In this document: positions 1-6,362 of the stretch, piece by piece
How the letters are laid out: every line of letters begins with the position of its first letter
Numbering within the stretch: position 1 is the first letter of the stretch
NCBI GenBank assembly: GCA_029287815.1
Contig: JARFQK010000111.1
Location: 1 to 8,389 of the forward strand
Source: Gammaproteobacteria bacterium
GTDB lineage: Bacteria > Pseudomonadota > Gammaproteobacteria > SZUA-229
Reading direction: 5' to 3'
DNA: 8,389 nt
Notes under the pieces: generated by a model
What the model was told of the DNA's origin: nothing
Database searches by the model: none
The model's input: only the letters and a program-made list of their open reading frames with translations
Position numbers and translations under genes: made by a program

Positions 1-338
1 ATCGCAGCGCAGATACCGATCACGTTGGCCAGCATGTCACCGGCCTCGCTGTAACGAATCGGATCAAAGCCCTGCAGATATTCCAGTGACAGGCCAAGGC
101 AGAAAAACAGAACGGCCCACAGGATCACATAACGCTTGATATGGTAGATCTGTAAAAACCAGAATGTTAACGAAAAGTAGGCGACAAAGTGCAGCAGTTT
201 GTCCTGATAGGGCAGGCTGGCGCTGATAACCACCGGGCTCCTGCTCAACGAAAGATAGACAACGAGCCCGATCAATGAATAGCCCAGAATCAGCCACATC
301 TTGCGATAACGCAGGTCCGGATTTTCGGATTCAGTCAT
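1..338 (-). CDS. VanZ-like family membrane protein (C-terminus cut by window edge)
   Basis: The reading frame starts at ATG 338 and stays open to the left edge, giving 112 residues that begin MTESENPDLRYRKMW. Two or three hydrophobic segments are visible (about residues 15-32, 48-62 and 66-85). After them comes the pattern expected of the VanZ-like family: a DKLLHF stretch near residues 44-49, then LEYLQGF (about 85-91), an Arg, and GDMLANVIG (about 100-108). VanZ of the Tn1546 cluster gives low-level teicoplanin resistance, but chromosomal homologues are mostly uncharacterised and need not confer resistance. The start codon overlaps the uppP stop as ATGA, so translation is probably coupled to uppP. 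The link to a lipid-carrier phosphatase fits an envelope role, but that is inference. The C-terminal end lies outside the window. Confidence 0.82.
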   Translation of the reverse strand, partial: MTESENPDLRYRKMWLILGYSLIGLVVYLSLSRSPVVISASLPYQDKLLHFVAYFSLTFWFLQIYHIKRYVILWAVLFFCLGLSLEYLQGFDPIRYSEAGDMLANVIGICAA

Positions 339-1129
339 ATAAATAGCACCACCAGCACAGCGCCCAACACGAGGCGGTATGCTACGAATGGCAACATGCC
401 GATACGCTCGAGCAGCTTCAGAAAGTAATGTATGCAAGTATAGGCACTGACAGCAGATATTGACGCCCCGATCAACAAAGGCAGCGCATCCTCGACGGTA
501 GCGGCAGTCAGATAGTCGATGGTCTCGAATGATCCCGCTAGAAAAATGACCGGTATTGACAACAAAAACGAGAATCGCGCCGAAGCCTCTCGCGTCAATC
601 CAAGCATCAGCGCTGCGGTGATCGTGATGCCCGAGCGCGATGTTCCCGGTATCAGGGCCAGCGCCTGCGCCAGCCCGATAATCAGCACATCGCGCAGCGA
701 CAGTTCGTACTCGCTCCGACTGCGCGTGCCGCGCCTGTCCGCAAACCAGAGCAGCAAACCAAAAACGATCGTGGCGACCGCGATCACCATCGCCGAGCGC
801 AGTTCGGCTTCGATAAAACCCTTGAACACGAGCCCCGCGATTCCGACCGGAATCGTACCGATCAACACCGCCCAGGCCAGACGCGCATCGGCCGTCAATC
901 GGCCTCCGAATGATGCGAACCATTCGATCGTCATCCGGGCCAGCTCCTTGCGAAAATAAAGCACGACCGCCGTCAAAGTCCCGGCATGAACCGCTACGTC
1001 AAATGCCAAGCCCTGATCAGGCCAATCGGTCAACACCGGCACCAGAATAAGGTGTGCCGAACTCGAAATCGGCAGAAACTCAGTCAGACCCTGCACCAGG
1101 GCCAGTACCACAATTTGTAGTAAGTCCAA
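335..1129 (-). CDS. uppP: Undecaprenyl-diphosphatase UppP (BacA)
   Basis: This integral inner-membrane enzyme dephosphorylates undecaprenyl diphosphate to the monophosphate carrier lipid used for peptidoglycan and other surface polymers; family members give bacitracin resistance when overproduced. The 264 residues match the usual length. The N-terminal signature QGLTEFLPISSSAHL lies at residues 13-27 with the QxxxE pair Q13/E17 and His26. The second signature PGTSRSG is at 161-167 with the catalytic-type Arg165. Around eight hydrophobic segments span the protein. The start is a TTG at 1129: it gives the typical family N-terminus (MDLLQ), has a good ribosome-binding site seven bases upstream, and is directly preceded by an in-frame TAA, so no upstream extension is possible. 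It lies 22 bases after the methyltransferase gene and overlaps the VanZ-like gene by four bases, so the three probably form one operon. Confidence 0.97.
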   Translation of the reverse strand: MDLLQIVVLALVQGLTEFLPISSSAHLILVPVLTDWPDQGLAFDVAVHAGTLTAVVLYFRKELARMTIEWFASFGGRLTADARLAWAVLIGTIPVGIAGLVFKGFIEAELRSAMVIAVATIVFGLLLWFADRRGTRSRSEYELSLRDVLIIGLAQALALIPGTSRSGITITAALMLGLTREASARFSFLLSIPVIFLAGSFETIDYLTAATVEDALPLLIGASISAVSAYTCIHYFLKLLERIGMLPFVAYRLVLGAVLVVLFI

Positions 1130-1136
1130 TTATTTT

Positions 1137-1142
1137 CTCCCT
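1137..1142 (-). promoter_or_regulatory. Ribosome-binding site deciding the uppP TTG start
   Basis: Read on the minus strand, AGGGAG sits seven bases before TTG 1129. The codon immediately before the TTG is TAA (1130-1132), so this site and that stop together fix the non-ATG start. Confidence 0.75.
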
Positions 1143-1151
1143 CTCAAGCTG

Positions 1152-2336
1152 TTACAGACGATTGCTCAAATCCTGCAACGCAAAACCGATCAGCGGCAAA
1201 TCGACGTTACTGGTCAGCGCCATCGCCTTGAACCGTTCACCCATTTCCGAAGGCAAGGTCAGCGTCTTTATCTGCTGAGACAGCACTAACTGCTGCCGAG
1301 GATCGTCATTGACCTCGGCCTGATAATAATCGGCCAGGCCACAGCCCATCAGAAACATCGCCTGAGAAGCGAAGCCGCCGACCTCAAAACCAAGGTCAAC
1401 AGCCGCATCGGCAACAGCAGAAAAATCGACAAATGCGGTGATGTCCTGCAAGCCGGGGTACCACAATGGATCGGCGTGGGCACGGTGTCGATAATGACAA
1501 ATCAGCGTGCCACTATCACGCTCGTCCAGATAATACTCGCTAACCGGGTAGCCGTAATCGATCAACAACACCAGCCCCTCGCTCAGCAGTGCGTGCAAAC
1601 TTGCCAGCCAGGCCTGCAGCATAGGATTGAACTCAGAACAATAGCCATGCGCAAAGGCCTTGCCGCGACGACGCTCTGTCGCGCGTACTTGCTCGACGAA
1701 AGCCTCATCAGCCTCAGTATAGACCATGCGCAAACGGTCATTCTGGGCAACGATGCGCAATCGCTCAACGCTATCGTGATTGATTCGAAAACACTCAACG
1801 GGCATCGCATCGAGCACTTCATTCGCAACCACGACAGCACCGATGGATGCCCGTGGCAAATCATCGAGCCAGCTCACTCGAGTGAACAGGTGCGCGGCTC
1901 GCTCCCGGATGGTCCGTTGCTGACGCTCACGCAGCTCTGCGCTGAGCTCGATGATAGCGTAATTGTCCGGCAGTGCCCGCAAACGCTCGAGTTCGAGAAG
2001 AATATCCACCGCCATGACACCCGAACCGGCGCCGAACTCGAGGACTCGCGCTACTGCTGTCTGCTGAAAAACCTGACTTATCTGGCGCGCAATGCAACGG
2101 GAGAACAACGGCGAAACTTCAGGGGCGGTTATGAAGTCACCGGCTTGGCCGAGTATCGGTGAACCGCTGCTGTAATAGCCATTGACCGGTTCATACAAAG
2201 CCATTCGCATGTAGTCGCTGAAAGCGATGGACCCGCCCTGTTGCTGACACGCTCGGAGAATACGGGCCGACAAGGCATCGCTACGCTGTTTCGCCACCTG
2301 GTCCGGCGGCGGTAATGTTTCCACTGTTGGCATCAT
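1152..2336 (-). CDS. Class I SAM-dependent methyltransferase, MidA/NDUFAF7 (COG1565, DUF185) family
   Basis: The mitochondrial homologue NDUFAF7 methylates an arginine of complex I subunit NDUFS2; the bacterial substrate is not established. The product is 394 residues. Family landmarks are an N-terminal YMRMALYEPVNGYYSSG segment (about 42-58), GDFITAPEVSPLF (about 66-78), the SAM-binding glycine loop VLEFGAGSGVMAVDIL (about 98-113), VVANEVLDAMPV (about 169-180), LLIDYGYP (about 257-264) and a C-terminal GERFKAMAL (366-374). I placed the start at the ATGATG pair 2331-2336. The frame is open further upstream to 2429, but that extra stretch is Cys/Ala/Arg-rich, unlike the family, and would overlap the region upstream of the divergent reductase. 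No strong Shine-Dalgarno precedes either ATG. It is first gene of the probable operon with uppP and vanZ. Confidence 0.9.
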   Translation of the reverse strand: MMPTVETLPPPDQVAKQRSDALSARILRACQQQGGSIAFSDYMRMALYEPVNGYYSSGSPILGQAGDFITAPEVSPLFSRCIARQISQVFQQTAVARVLEFGAGSGVMAVDILLELERLRALPDNYAIIELSAELRERQQRTIRERAAHLFTRVSWLDDLPRASIGAVVVANEVLDAMPVECFRINHDSVERLRIVAQNDRLRMVYTEADEAFVEQVRATERRRGKAFAHGYCSEFNPMLQAWLASLHALLSEGLVLLIDYGYPVSEYYLDERDSGTLICHYRHRAHADPLWYPGLQDITAFVDFSAVADAAVDLGFEVGGFASQAMFLMGCGLADYYQAEVNDDPRQQLVLSQQIKTLTLPSEMGERFKAMALTSNVDLPLIGFALQDLSNRL

Positions 2337-2434
2337 ATTGGTTGGAGCGTTGATTTGTGCGAATATTGGCGCTCGCAGCCGACCGCTGCCCGCTCGAAGG
2401 GCGACAGCACAGCACGAGAACAGGAACACAAACT
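2337..2434. promoter_or_regulatory. Divergent intergenic region between methyltransferase and pteridine reductase
   Basis: These 98 bases must carry the promoters for both divergent genes. I see only weak sigma-70-like matches, for example TTGGTT at 2338 with GAATAT at 2361, spacing 17. Small structures are present: an inverted repeat GCAGC (2375-2379)/GCTGC (2385-2389), another GCCC (2388-2391)/GGGC (2399-2402), and CGCTCG repeated at 2370 and 2391, 21 bases apart. An AGGA at 2422-2425 is the likely ribosome-binding site of the reductase. None of the promoter assignments is firm. Confidence 0.4.
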
Positions 2435-3187
2435 ATGGATTCTAACCCAGAAACTGGCAGAAAGACCGTACTGATCACCGGCGGAGCAAAACGCATCGGC
2501 GCCGAGACATCACGCGTACTGCACGCTGCCGGCATGAACATCATCATTCATTATCGCTCTTCGCAGAAGCAGGCAGACGAGCTCTGCTACGAACTCAACC
2601 AGCAACGCGAGAATTCAGCCGTAGTGCTCCAGGGCGACCTCGATGACGACCATGTCTACAGCAGGATAATCGAGGATGCGGTCGAGGTCTGGGGTCATCT
2701 GGACGTGCTGATCAACAACGCGTCCAGTTTTTTCCCAACACCGCTCGGTACGATCACGCTGGGCCACTGGCACAATTTGATCAACAGCAATCTGAAAGCG
2801 CCACTATTCCTGTCTCAAGCAGCAATGCCTTATCTCAGGGAAAACAATGGCTGCATCATCAATATTGTCGACATCCACGCGTTCCGCCCGATGAGCAAGC
2901 ATCCGGTCTATTGTGCTGCCAAAGCCGGCCTTGCGATGCTGACGCAATCGCTGGCAAAGGAGCTGGGACCCGAAATCCGGGTCAACGGCATTGGACCCGG
3001 TGCGATCCTGTGGCCGGATAACGATATGGATGAAACTACCAAGCAGCAGATCATCGAGCGCACCGCACTGAAACGCCACGGTGAACCCGGAGACATCGCC
3101 AAGGCGATACTGTTCCTGATCAGAGACGCCGATTACATCACCGGCCATATCGTACCGGTCGACGGCGGCCGGTCACTGAACATCTGA
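2435..3187 (+). CDS. Pteridine reductase (PTR1/FolM-like short-chain dehydrogenase)
   Basis: Enzymes of this branch reduce pterins with NADPH; E. coli FolM makes tetrahydromonapterin and Leishmania PTR1 reduces biopterin and folate. The 250-residue product has the branch's cofactor motif TGGAKRIG (15-22), where Arg replaces the glycine of ordinary short-chain dehydrogenases, HYRSS (39-43) for NADPH selectivity, NNASSFFPTP (94-103), and the catalytic pair Y159/K163 in YCAAK. Asp146 in IVDIHAF occupies the usual catalytic Ser site, as in PTR1. GPGAILWP (187-194) and a final DGGRSLNI follow. I chose ATG 2435 because AGGA lies nine bases upstream and the protein then starts just before the Rossmann strand; an in-frame ATG at 2357 would add 26 unlikely residues. 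Proximity to folB and folK supports a pterin role. PTR1-like signatures are stronger than FolM ones; the exact substrate is undecided. Confidence 0.92.
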   Translation: MDSNPETGRKTVLITGGAKRIGAETSRVLHAAGMNIIIHYRSSQKQADELCYELNQQRENSAVVLQGDLDDDHVYSRIIEDAVEVWGHLDVLINNASSFFPTPLGTITLGHWHNLINSNLKAPLFLSQAAMPYLRENNGCIINIVDIHAFRPMSKHPVYCAAKAGLAMLTQSLAKELGPEIRVNGIGPGAILWPDNDMDETTKQQIIERTALKRHGEPGDIAKAILFLIRDADYITGHIVPVDGGRSLNI

Positions 3188-3268
3188 ATCGCGACCGTGA
3201 TCCTGGTCAGCAGAGCTAACAGCGATCATGCCTAATAGCAGCCCGATCATCGGCGCCTTTTCATAGCT

Positions 3269-3898
3269 GTGACGACCCGGATCGGCCTGCTCAGCGATGT
3301 TCACGCCAAGTCAGCGCCTGTTGCGGAGGCGCTATCGATTTTCGAACGTGAACGGGTCGACCGCATCATTTGTCCGGGCGATATCGCCGGCTACTTCGAC
3401 GAGCTCAAACCGGTGATCGACCTGCTGGTCGAATACGATTGCGAGACCGTGATCGGCAATCACGATCAGGCCTACCTGGCAGCGTACGTTGAAGAAGCCG
3501 AGACGCCGGAAAAAATTTTTCTGCGCGCTTTGCCGGAAAAACTCGCTGTGTCGATCGAGGGCAAGCGGATATACATGGTGCATGCGGAGCCACCCGCTTC
3601 CCAGCATGGCGGCATCAAGTTGCTGGATGTCGACGGTCAGTTGATCCCTGAGCACAAACATCACTGGAAACGTCAACTACAAAGCTTCGATTACGATGTG
3701 CTGATCGTCGGTCATACGCACCAGGTATTCGTCGAACAACTCGGTGAAGTTCTGGTGATCAATCCGGGCAGTACCCAGTTCAATCACAGCTGCATGATAT
3801 TGACGCTGCCGGAAATGACCGTCGAGACCTTTGCGCTAGAAGGCAAACGGGTGCTGAAATCCTGGAACTGGGGCAAGTTCATCCACAATGCGGAGTAG
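3269..3898 (+). CDS. Calcineurin-like metallophosphoesterase (YfcE/MJ0936-like)
   Basis: The product is 209 residues with the complete two-metal centre of this superfamily: D10-x-H12 in SDVH, D38 in CPGDIAGY, N64/H65 in GNHD (63-66), H105 in MVHAEP, and H149/H151 in GHTH (148-151), followed by the NPGS motif (165-168). This layout resembles single-domain phosphodiesterases of the YfcE/MJ0936 group, acting on phosphodiester or phosphomonoester substrates in the cytoplasm; the natural substrate cannot be told from sequence. There is no signal peptide. The start is a GTG at 3269; it is the only plausible initiator, because the frame has a stop at 3236-3238 and no ATG before the first catalytic strand. 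No clear Shine-Dalgarno precedes it. It follows the reductase by 81 bases on the same strand, so co-transcription is possible, and it converges on folK. Confidence 0.9.
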   Translation: MTTRIGLLSDVHAKSAPVAEALSIFERERVDRIICPGDIAGYFDELKPVIDLLVEYDCETVIGNHDQAYLAAYVEEAETPEKIFLRALPEKLAVSIEGKRIYMVHAEPPASQHGGIKLLDVDGQLIPEHKHHWKRQLQSFDYDVLIVGHTHQVFVEQLGEVLVINPGSTQFNHSCMILTLPEMTVETFALEGKRVLKSWNWGKFIHNAE

Positions 3899-3944
3899 CC
3901 CGAATATTGCACGAAGGCGGACGCATGATCTTGCGAATGCATAG

Positions 3945-3956
3945 TGACTTCAGTCA
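3945..3956. repeat. Short near-palindrome between convergent genes
   Basis: TGACT (3945-3949) and AGTCA (3952-3956) are inverted around a two-base centre. The site lies in the 95-base gap between the phosphoesterase stop and the folK stop. It is too short and lacks a T-run, so I would not call it a terminator; nothing else is recognisable in this gap. Confidence 0.3.
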
Positions 3957-3993
3957 ATTAAGCCCAAATCAACGGCCTATTTAGCCCGCCTGA

Positions 3994-4485
3994 TCAGTCG
4001 AATCGAAAGTCGATCGGTGCCAGGTTTTCCTTCGATTTATCGAATGTCGCCCAGTGTTCGGCGTAGCTCTTATGGGTCATTGGATGCAGCCGAGCCGGCG
4101 CTATCTCTGCCAGGGGCCACAGCACGAACGCGTTTTTCAGGATTTCTTCACGCGGCAGCTTGAGCCCCTGCTCATCCAGCACCAGATCATCGTAAAGCAG
4201 CAAGTCGAGATCGAGCGTGCGAGACGAAAATCGCGGGCCGCTCCGATCACGGCCGTGAGCATCCTCGATCGCGCCGAGCGCGCGGTTGATGTCGTGAACA
4301 CTCTCGCTGACTTCACAGGCGATCACCATGTTGTAGAAGTCATGGCCTTCAAATCCGACCGCCTCACTCTCGTATACGGTTGACAACTCGAGCGCGCCAA
4401 AACGTTCGCGAAGGGCCTTGATGCCGCTCCGGGTGTTGCGCTCGCGGCTGATATTGCTACCCAGACTGATATAGATTCTGGCCAT
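3994..4485 (-). CDS. folK: 2-amino-4-hydroxy-6-hydroxymethyldihydropteridine diphosphokinase (HPPK)
   Basis: FolK transfers pyrophosphate from ATP to 6-hydroxymethyl-7,8-dihydropterin, the step before dihydropteroate synthase in folate synthesis. The 163 residues match the family. SLGSN is at 7-11, the pterin-site stretch GFEGHDFYNMV is at 44-54, and the metal-binding pair D92/D94 is in RTLDLDLLLYDD (89-100). KNAFVLWPLAEIAP (117-130) is the usual C-terminal block. In the ATP-binding loop before the aspartates, the common RWGPR is replaced by RFSSR (85-89) without a change in length. The start ATG shares one base with the folB stop (TAATG) and has no strong ribosome-binding site of its own, so translation is probably coupled to folB. 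Confidence 0.96.
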   Translation of the reverse strand: MARIYISLGSNISRERNTRSGIKALRERFGALELSTVYESEAVGFEGHDFYNMVIACEVSESVHDINRALGAIEDAHGRDRSGPRFSSRTLDLDLLLYDDLVLDEQGLKLPREEILKNAFVLWPLAEIAPARLHPMTHKSYAEHWATFDKSKENLAPIDFRFD

Positions 4486-4841
4486 TAAGAACGTTCGCCA
4501 CGTTCGATGATCACCCCGACCTCCCTGGAGCCGGTGACTGCCCCCGGCTTGCCCAGCTTCAGCCTGAGCCAGGCGACCTCGAACTCATCGAGAACGATTT
4601 CGGCAATGCGCTCGGCCAGCGTCTCGACCAGCTGGAATTCACTTTCCCCGACGAACTGAATCAAACGCTTGGCAACGGCTTTGTAGTTCAGCGCGTCCTC
4701 AATACGCTCGGTTGCGGCTGCCTTGCGATTATCGGCAGCCATTTCCAAATCGATACTGACGACTTGCTTGATTTCACGCTCCCAATCGTAGATTCCGATC
4801 ACGGTTTCGATGCGCAAGTCCTCGATGTACACAATATCCAT
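4485..4841 (-). CDS. folB: Dihydroneopterin aldolase
   Basis: FolB cleaves 7,8-dihydroneopterin to 6-hydroxymethyl-7,8-dihydropterin and glycolaldehyde, supplying the FolK substrate. The 118-residue product has the family's opening MDIVYIEDLRIETVIGIYDW, the conserved Glu21 region (WEREIKQ), the pterin-anchoring glutamate E73 in LVETLAE, and the catalytic-type lysine K98 in KLGKPGAV. The start at 4841 is chosen because AAGGA lies about five bases upstream and the protein then begins at the first family strand; a possible upstream start at 4898 would add 19 unsupported residues. The gene leads a two-gene folB-folK unit and is divergent from rpmB, with 204 bases between them. I could not find a convincing folB promoter in that gap. 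Confidence 0.96.
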   Translation of the reverse strand: MDIVYIEDLRIETVIGIYDWEREIKQVVSIDLEMAADNRKAAATERIEDALNYKAVAKRLIQFVGESEFQLVETLAERIAEIVLDEFEVAWLRLKLGKPGAVTGSREVGVIIERGERS

Positions 4842-4960
4842 GGGTTTCCTTGATCGTTCAGTTGCGCCGACTCTGACAGGGCTGGACGGCGATTTCAAGC
4901 CTATTCCGGCGATGCCCGGGCAAACACGCGTCGCCCCCGGCCAGAGCCGCTGATTCGATC

Positions 4961-4989
4961 TTGTACCAGAGTCTAAACTCAGCTAGAAT
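4961..4989 (+). promoter_or_regulatory. Candidate sigma-70 promoter for rpmB-rpmG
   Basis: TTGTAC (4961-4966) and TAGAAT (4984-4989) are separated by 17 bases. The -10 matches five of six consensus bases, the -35 only three. Transcription would begin near 4997 and leave a leader of about 50 bases ending in GGAG (5034-5037), eight bases before the rpmB ATG. Confidence 0.55.
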
Positions 4990-5045
4990 TGCTGGTCTTT
5001 TGAGTGTGCCCGCTCCGGCCGGCGCGAACCTTTGGAGTTTTTACG

Positions 5046-5282
5046 ATGTCAAGAGTATGTCAGGTCACCGGAAAGAGCCCGATGACCGGTAACAATGTAT
5101 CTCATGCTCACAACAAAACCCGGCGGCGTTTTTTGCCGAACCTGCACACCCACCGTTTCTGGGTGGAGAGCGAAAAGCGCTTCGTAAAATTGCGGGTGTC
5201 CACGCATGGCATGCGCATCATCGACAAGAAAGGCATCGATGCTGTACTCAAGGATATCCGTGCCCGCGGCGAAAAGATCTGA
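5046..5282 (+). CDS. rpmB: 50S ribosomal protein L28
   Basis: L28 is a small basic protein of the large ribosomal subunit. The 78 residues start MSRVCQVTGKSPMTGNNVSH and contain the typical HAHNKTRRRFLPNL segment (20-33), RFWVESEKRFVKLRVS (37-52) and the THGMRIIDKKGID stretch (53-65), ending in ARGEKI. Length and sequence are standard for proteobacteria. ATG 5046 is preceded by GGAG at 5034-5037. An earlier in-frame start at 5004 would add 14 residues lacking L28 similarity and would erase this ribosome-binding site from the leader. rpmG follows after 16 bases, which is the common proteobacterial rpmB-rpmG arrangement. Confidence 0.98.
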   Translation: MSRVCQVTGKSPMTGNNVSHAHNKTRRRFLPNLHTHRFWVESEKRFVKLRVSTHGMRIIDKKGIDAVLKDIRARGEKI

Positions 5283-5298
5283 GGAGGATTGATCGATC

Positions 5299-5454
5299 AT
5301 GAGAGACAAAATCAAGCTGGTTTCGTCCGCTGGAACTGGCCATTACTACACAACGACCAAGAACAAAAAGAACATGCCCGAAAAGATGGCGATCAAGAAG
5401 TTTGATCCGGTCGTACGCAAGCATGTCATCTACAAGGAAGCGAAAATTAAGTAA
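5299..5454 (+). CDS. rpmG: 50S ribosomal protein L33
   Basis: The 51-residue product begins MRDKIKLVSSAGTGHYYTTT and ends KHVIYKEAKIK, with KNKKNMPEKMAIKKFDPVVRKH between, the typical proteobacterial L33. There is no cysteine at all, so this is the zinc-independent (C-minus) form rather than the CxxC zinc-ribbon form. A strong AGGAGG at 5282-5287 overlaps the last base of the rpmB stop codon and lies 11 bases before ATG 5299, slightly longer than ideal spacing. The gene is second in the rpmB-rpmG operon and is followed by a strong terminator. Confidence 0.98.
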   Translation: MRDKIKLVSSAGTGHYYTTTKNKKNMPEKMAIKKFDPVVRKHVIYKEAKIK

Positions 5455-5477
5455 AGCAGACTATCGGACCATATAAG

Positions 5478-5504
5478 AAAACCCGGCTACGCCGGGTTTT
5501 TTTT
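5478..5504 (+). terminator. Intrinsic terminator of rpmB-rpmG, probably bidirectional
   Basis: AAAACCCGGC (5478-5487) pairs perfectly with GCCGGGTTTT (5491-5500) around a TAC loop, and the T-run continues through 5504. Read from the other strand the same stem is followed by TTTTCTTATAT, so it may also end transcription of the convergent dUTPase gene, whose stop is at 5576. The 71 bases between the T-run and that stop hold nothing else I recognise. Confidence 0.93.
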
Positions 5505-5575
5505 GAGTCGGAATGTGATCATGAGCAGGGATGCCATCGCCGCACAGCGGGCCATGCGCAACGTTTACCGTATGA

Positions 5576-6211
5576 CTATGCGGCACACTGACTGCAATAG
5601 ATTTCGGTCAATGCCTGATAAATGTCATCTTTGAAAGAAGCCTTGTTGCAGTCGAGCCTCGTCAACACATCGGCAAGGTGCTCGTTGTCCTCGCGCCCTC
5701 CCCAGACCTTCTGATAGCTGCCGTCTTTATAGCCATTATCCTGCCTGAAGATATTCAGAATATTCTTACCCACATAGACCTCGTAGAGCTCGTCGAAAGC
5801 CATGTCCAAATGGTCCATGATGCCGGCTATGATCGAAAAATGCGCCCCCTGATCGAGCAGGGTTGCGCTTGCGAGCAATTCGATATTCGTTCGGACGTCA
5901 GCTGTGGTTCGCGGATGCTCGAAGTCGATCGCAATGGCCTCGGCAATCTGCTCGATGGTGCTGTCCTGACTTGCGCCCTGTACCAGGCGTATGCTCAGTC
6001 CGAAGTGCACGATATCAACGACCTCCAGTTTCACCTGCATCACATCCGCTTCCTGCTTCTTCCACCATTTCCAGCCGTAGTGATCGAGCATCTCCGCCGA
6101 TTCCATCCAGATCGCGCGGTACCACTCGAAACCGGCGTTGCGCCAGTCGGCATTCACTTTACGGTTCATGCTATCCTGCAGCTCCAGCATATTGATTATT
6201 TTCTTTTTCAT
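5576..6211 (-). CDS. All-alpha (dimeric-type) dUTPase, dUTPase_2 family
   Basis: The enzyme hydrolyses dUTP to dUMP and pyrophosphate, keeping uracil out of DNA and feeding thymidylate synthesis. It belongs to the all-alpha family known from trypanosomatids, Campylobacter and some phages, unrelated to the common trimeric Dut. In 211 residues it has the helical core YRAIWMESAEMLDHYGWKWW (31-50) with metal-binding-type E37/E40, KKQ (51-53), EVVDIVHFG (63-71) with E63/D66, NGYKDGSY (159-166) and GREDNEH (172-178). I chose ATG 6211, with GGTGAG a few bases upstream; GTG 6220 in frame is an alternative. The last residues are CSQCAA, a CxxC (C206/C209) at the extreme C-terminus that I do not recognise as a family trait. 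It is a single minus-strand gene between the rpmG terminator and the divergent lipoprotein gene. Confidence 0.9.
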   Translation of the reverse strand: MKKKIINMLELQDSMNRKVNADWRNAGFEWYRAIWMESAEMLDHYGWKWWKKQEADVMQVKLEVVDIVHFGLSIRLVQGASQDSTIEQIAEAIAIDFEHPRTTADVRTNIELLASATLLDQGAHFSIIAGIMDHLDMAFDELYEVYVGKNILNIFRQDNGYKDGSYQKVWGGREDNEHLADVLTRLDCNKASFKDDIYQALTEIYCSQCAA

Positions 6212-6304
6212 CACTCTCACCGGATTTCCAAAGCTGCTATTCTGACGCAGCTCAGAGCGAATAGCCAGAGGACAACGGACCCTGCAAAAATGTCAGAAAT
6301 TCTG

Positions 6305-6332
6305 TTGACATTAAACGATTTCCTAGCAGAAT
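6305..6332 (+). promoter_or_regulatory. Candidate promoter of the glycine-zipper lipoprotein gene
   Basis: A consensus TTGACA (6305-6310) is followed after 16 bases by CAGAAT (6327-6332), four of six -10 matches. It would start transcription near 6339, about 24 bases before ATG 6363. The same 151-base gap must carry the promoter of the divergent dUTPase gene, which I could not identify. Confidence 0.5.
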
Positions 6333-6362
6333 GATCCAAATTATCACAACACCGCGACACTA

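Noticed and set aside
64..297. Minus-strand 77-codon frame near the left edge
   Set aside because: It is an alternative frame of the VanZ-like gene, whose own frame carries membrane segments and the LEYLQ and DMLANVIG patterns.
1476..2162. Plus-strand open frame of 228 codons opposite the methyltransferase
   Set aside because: Its translation resembles no family and it lies fully inside a well-supported gene on the other strand.
2337..2429. Upstream extension of the methyltransferase to 2429
   Set aside because: The added 31 residues do not match the family N-terminus and would occupy the divergent promoter region; the ATGATG at 2331-2336 is more credible.
3899..3993. Possible tRNA, small RNA or terminator between the phosphoesterase and folK
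   Set aside because: Only a five-base near-palindrome is present; there is no cloverleaf, stable stem or T-run.
5521..5631. Plus-strand 36-codon frame after the rpmG terminator
   Set aside because: It overlaps the dUTPase C-terminus in antisense, has no ribosome-binding site and follows a strong terminator.
5678..6334. Long plus-strand open frame (218 codons) opposite the dUTPase gene
   Set aside because: The opposite strand has clear dUTPase_2 motifs in order; the plus-strand translation shows no domain, signal or ribosome-binding site and is an antisense shadow.
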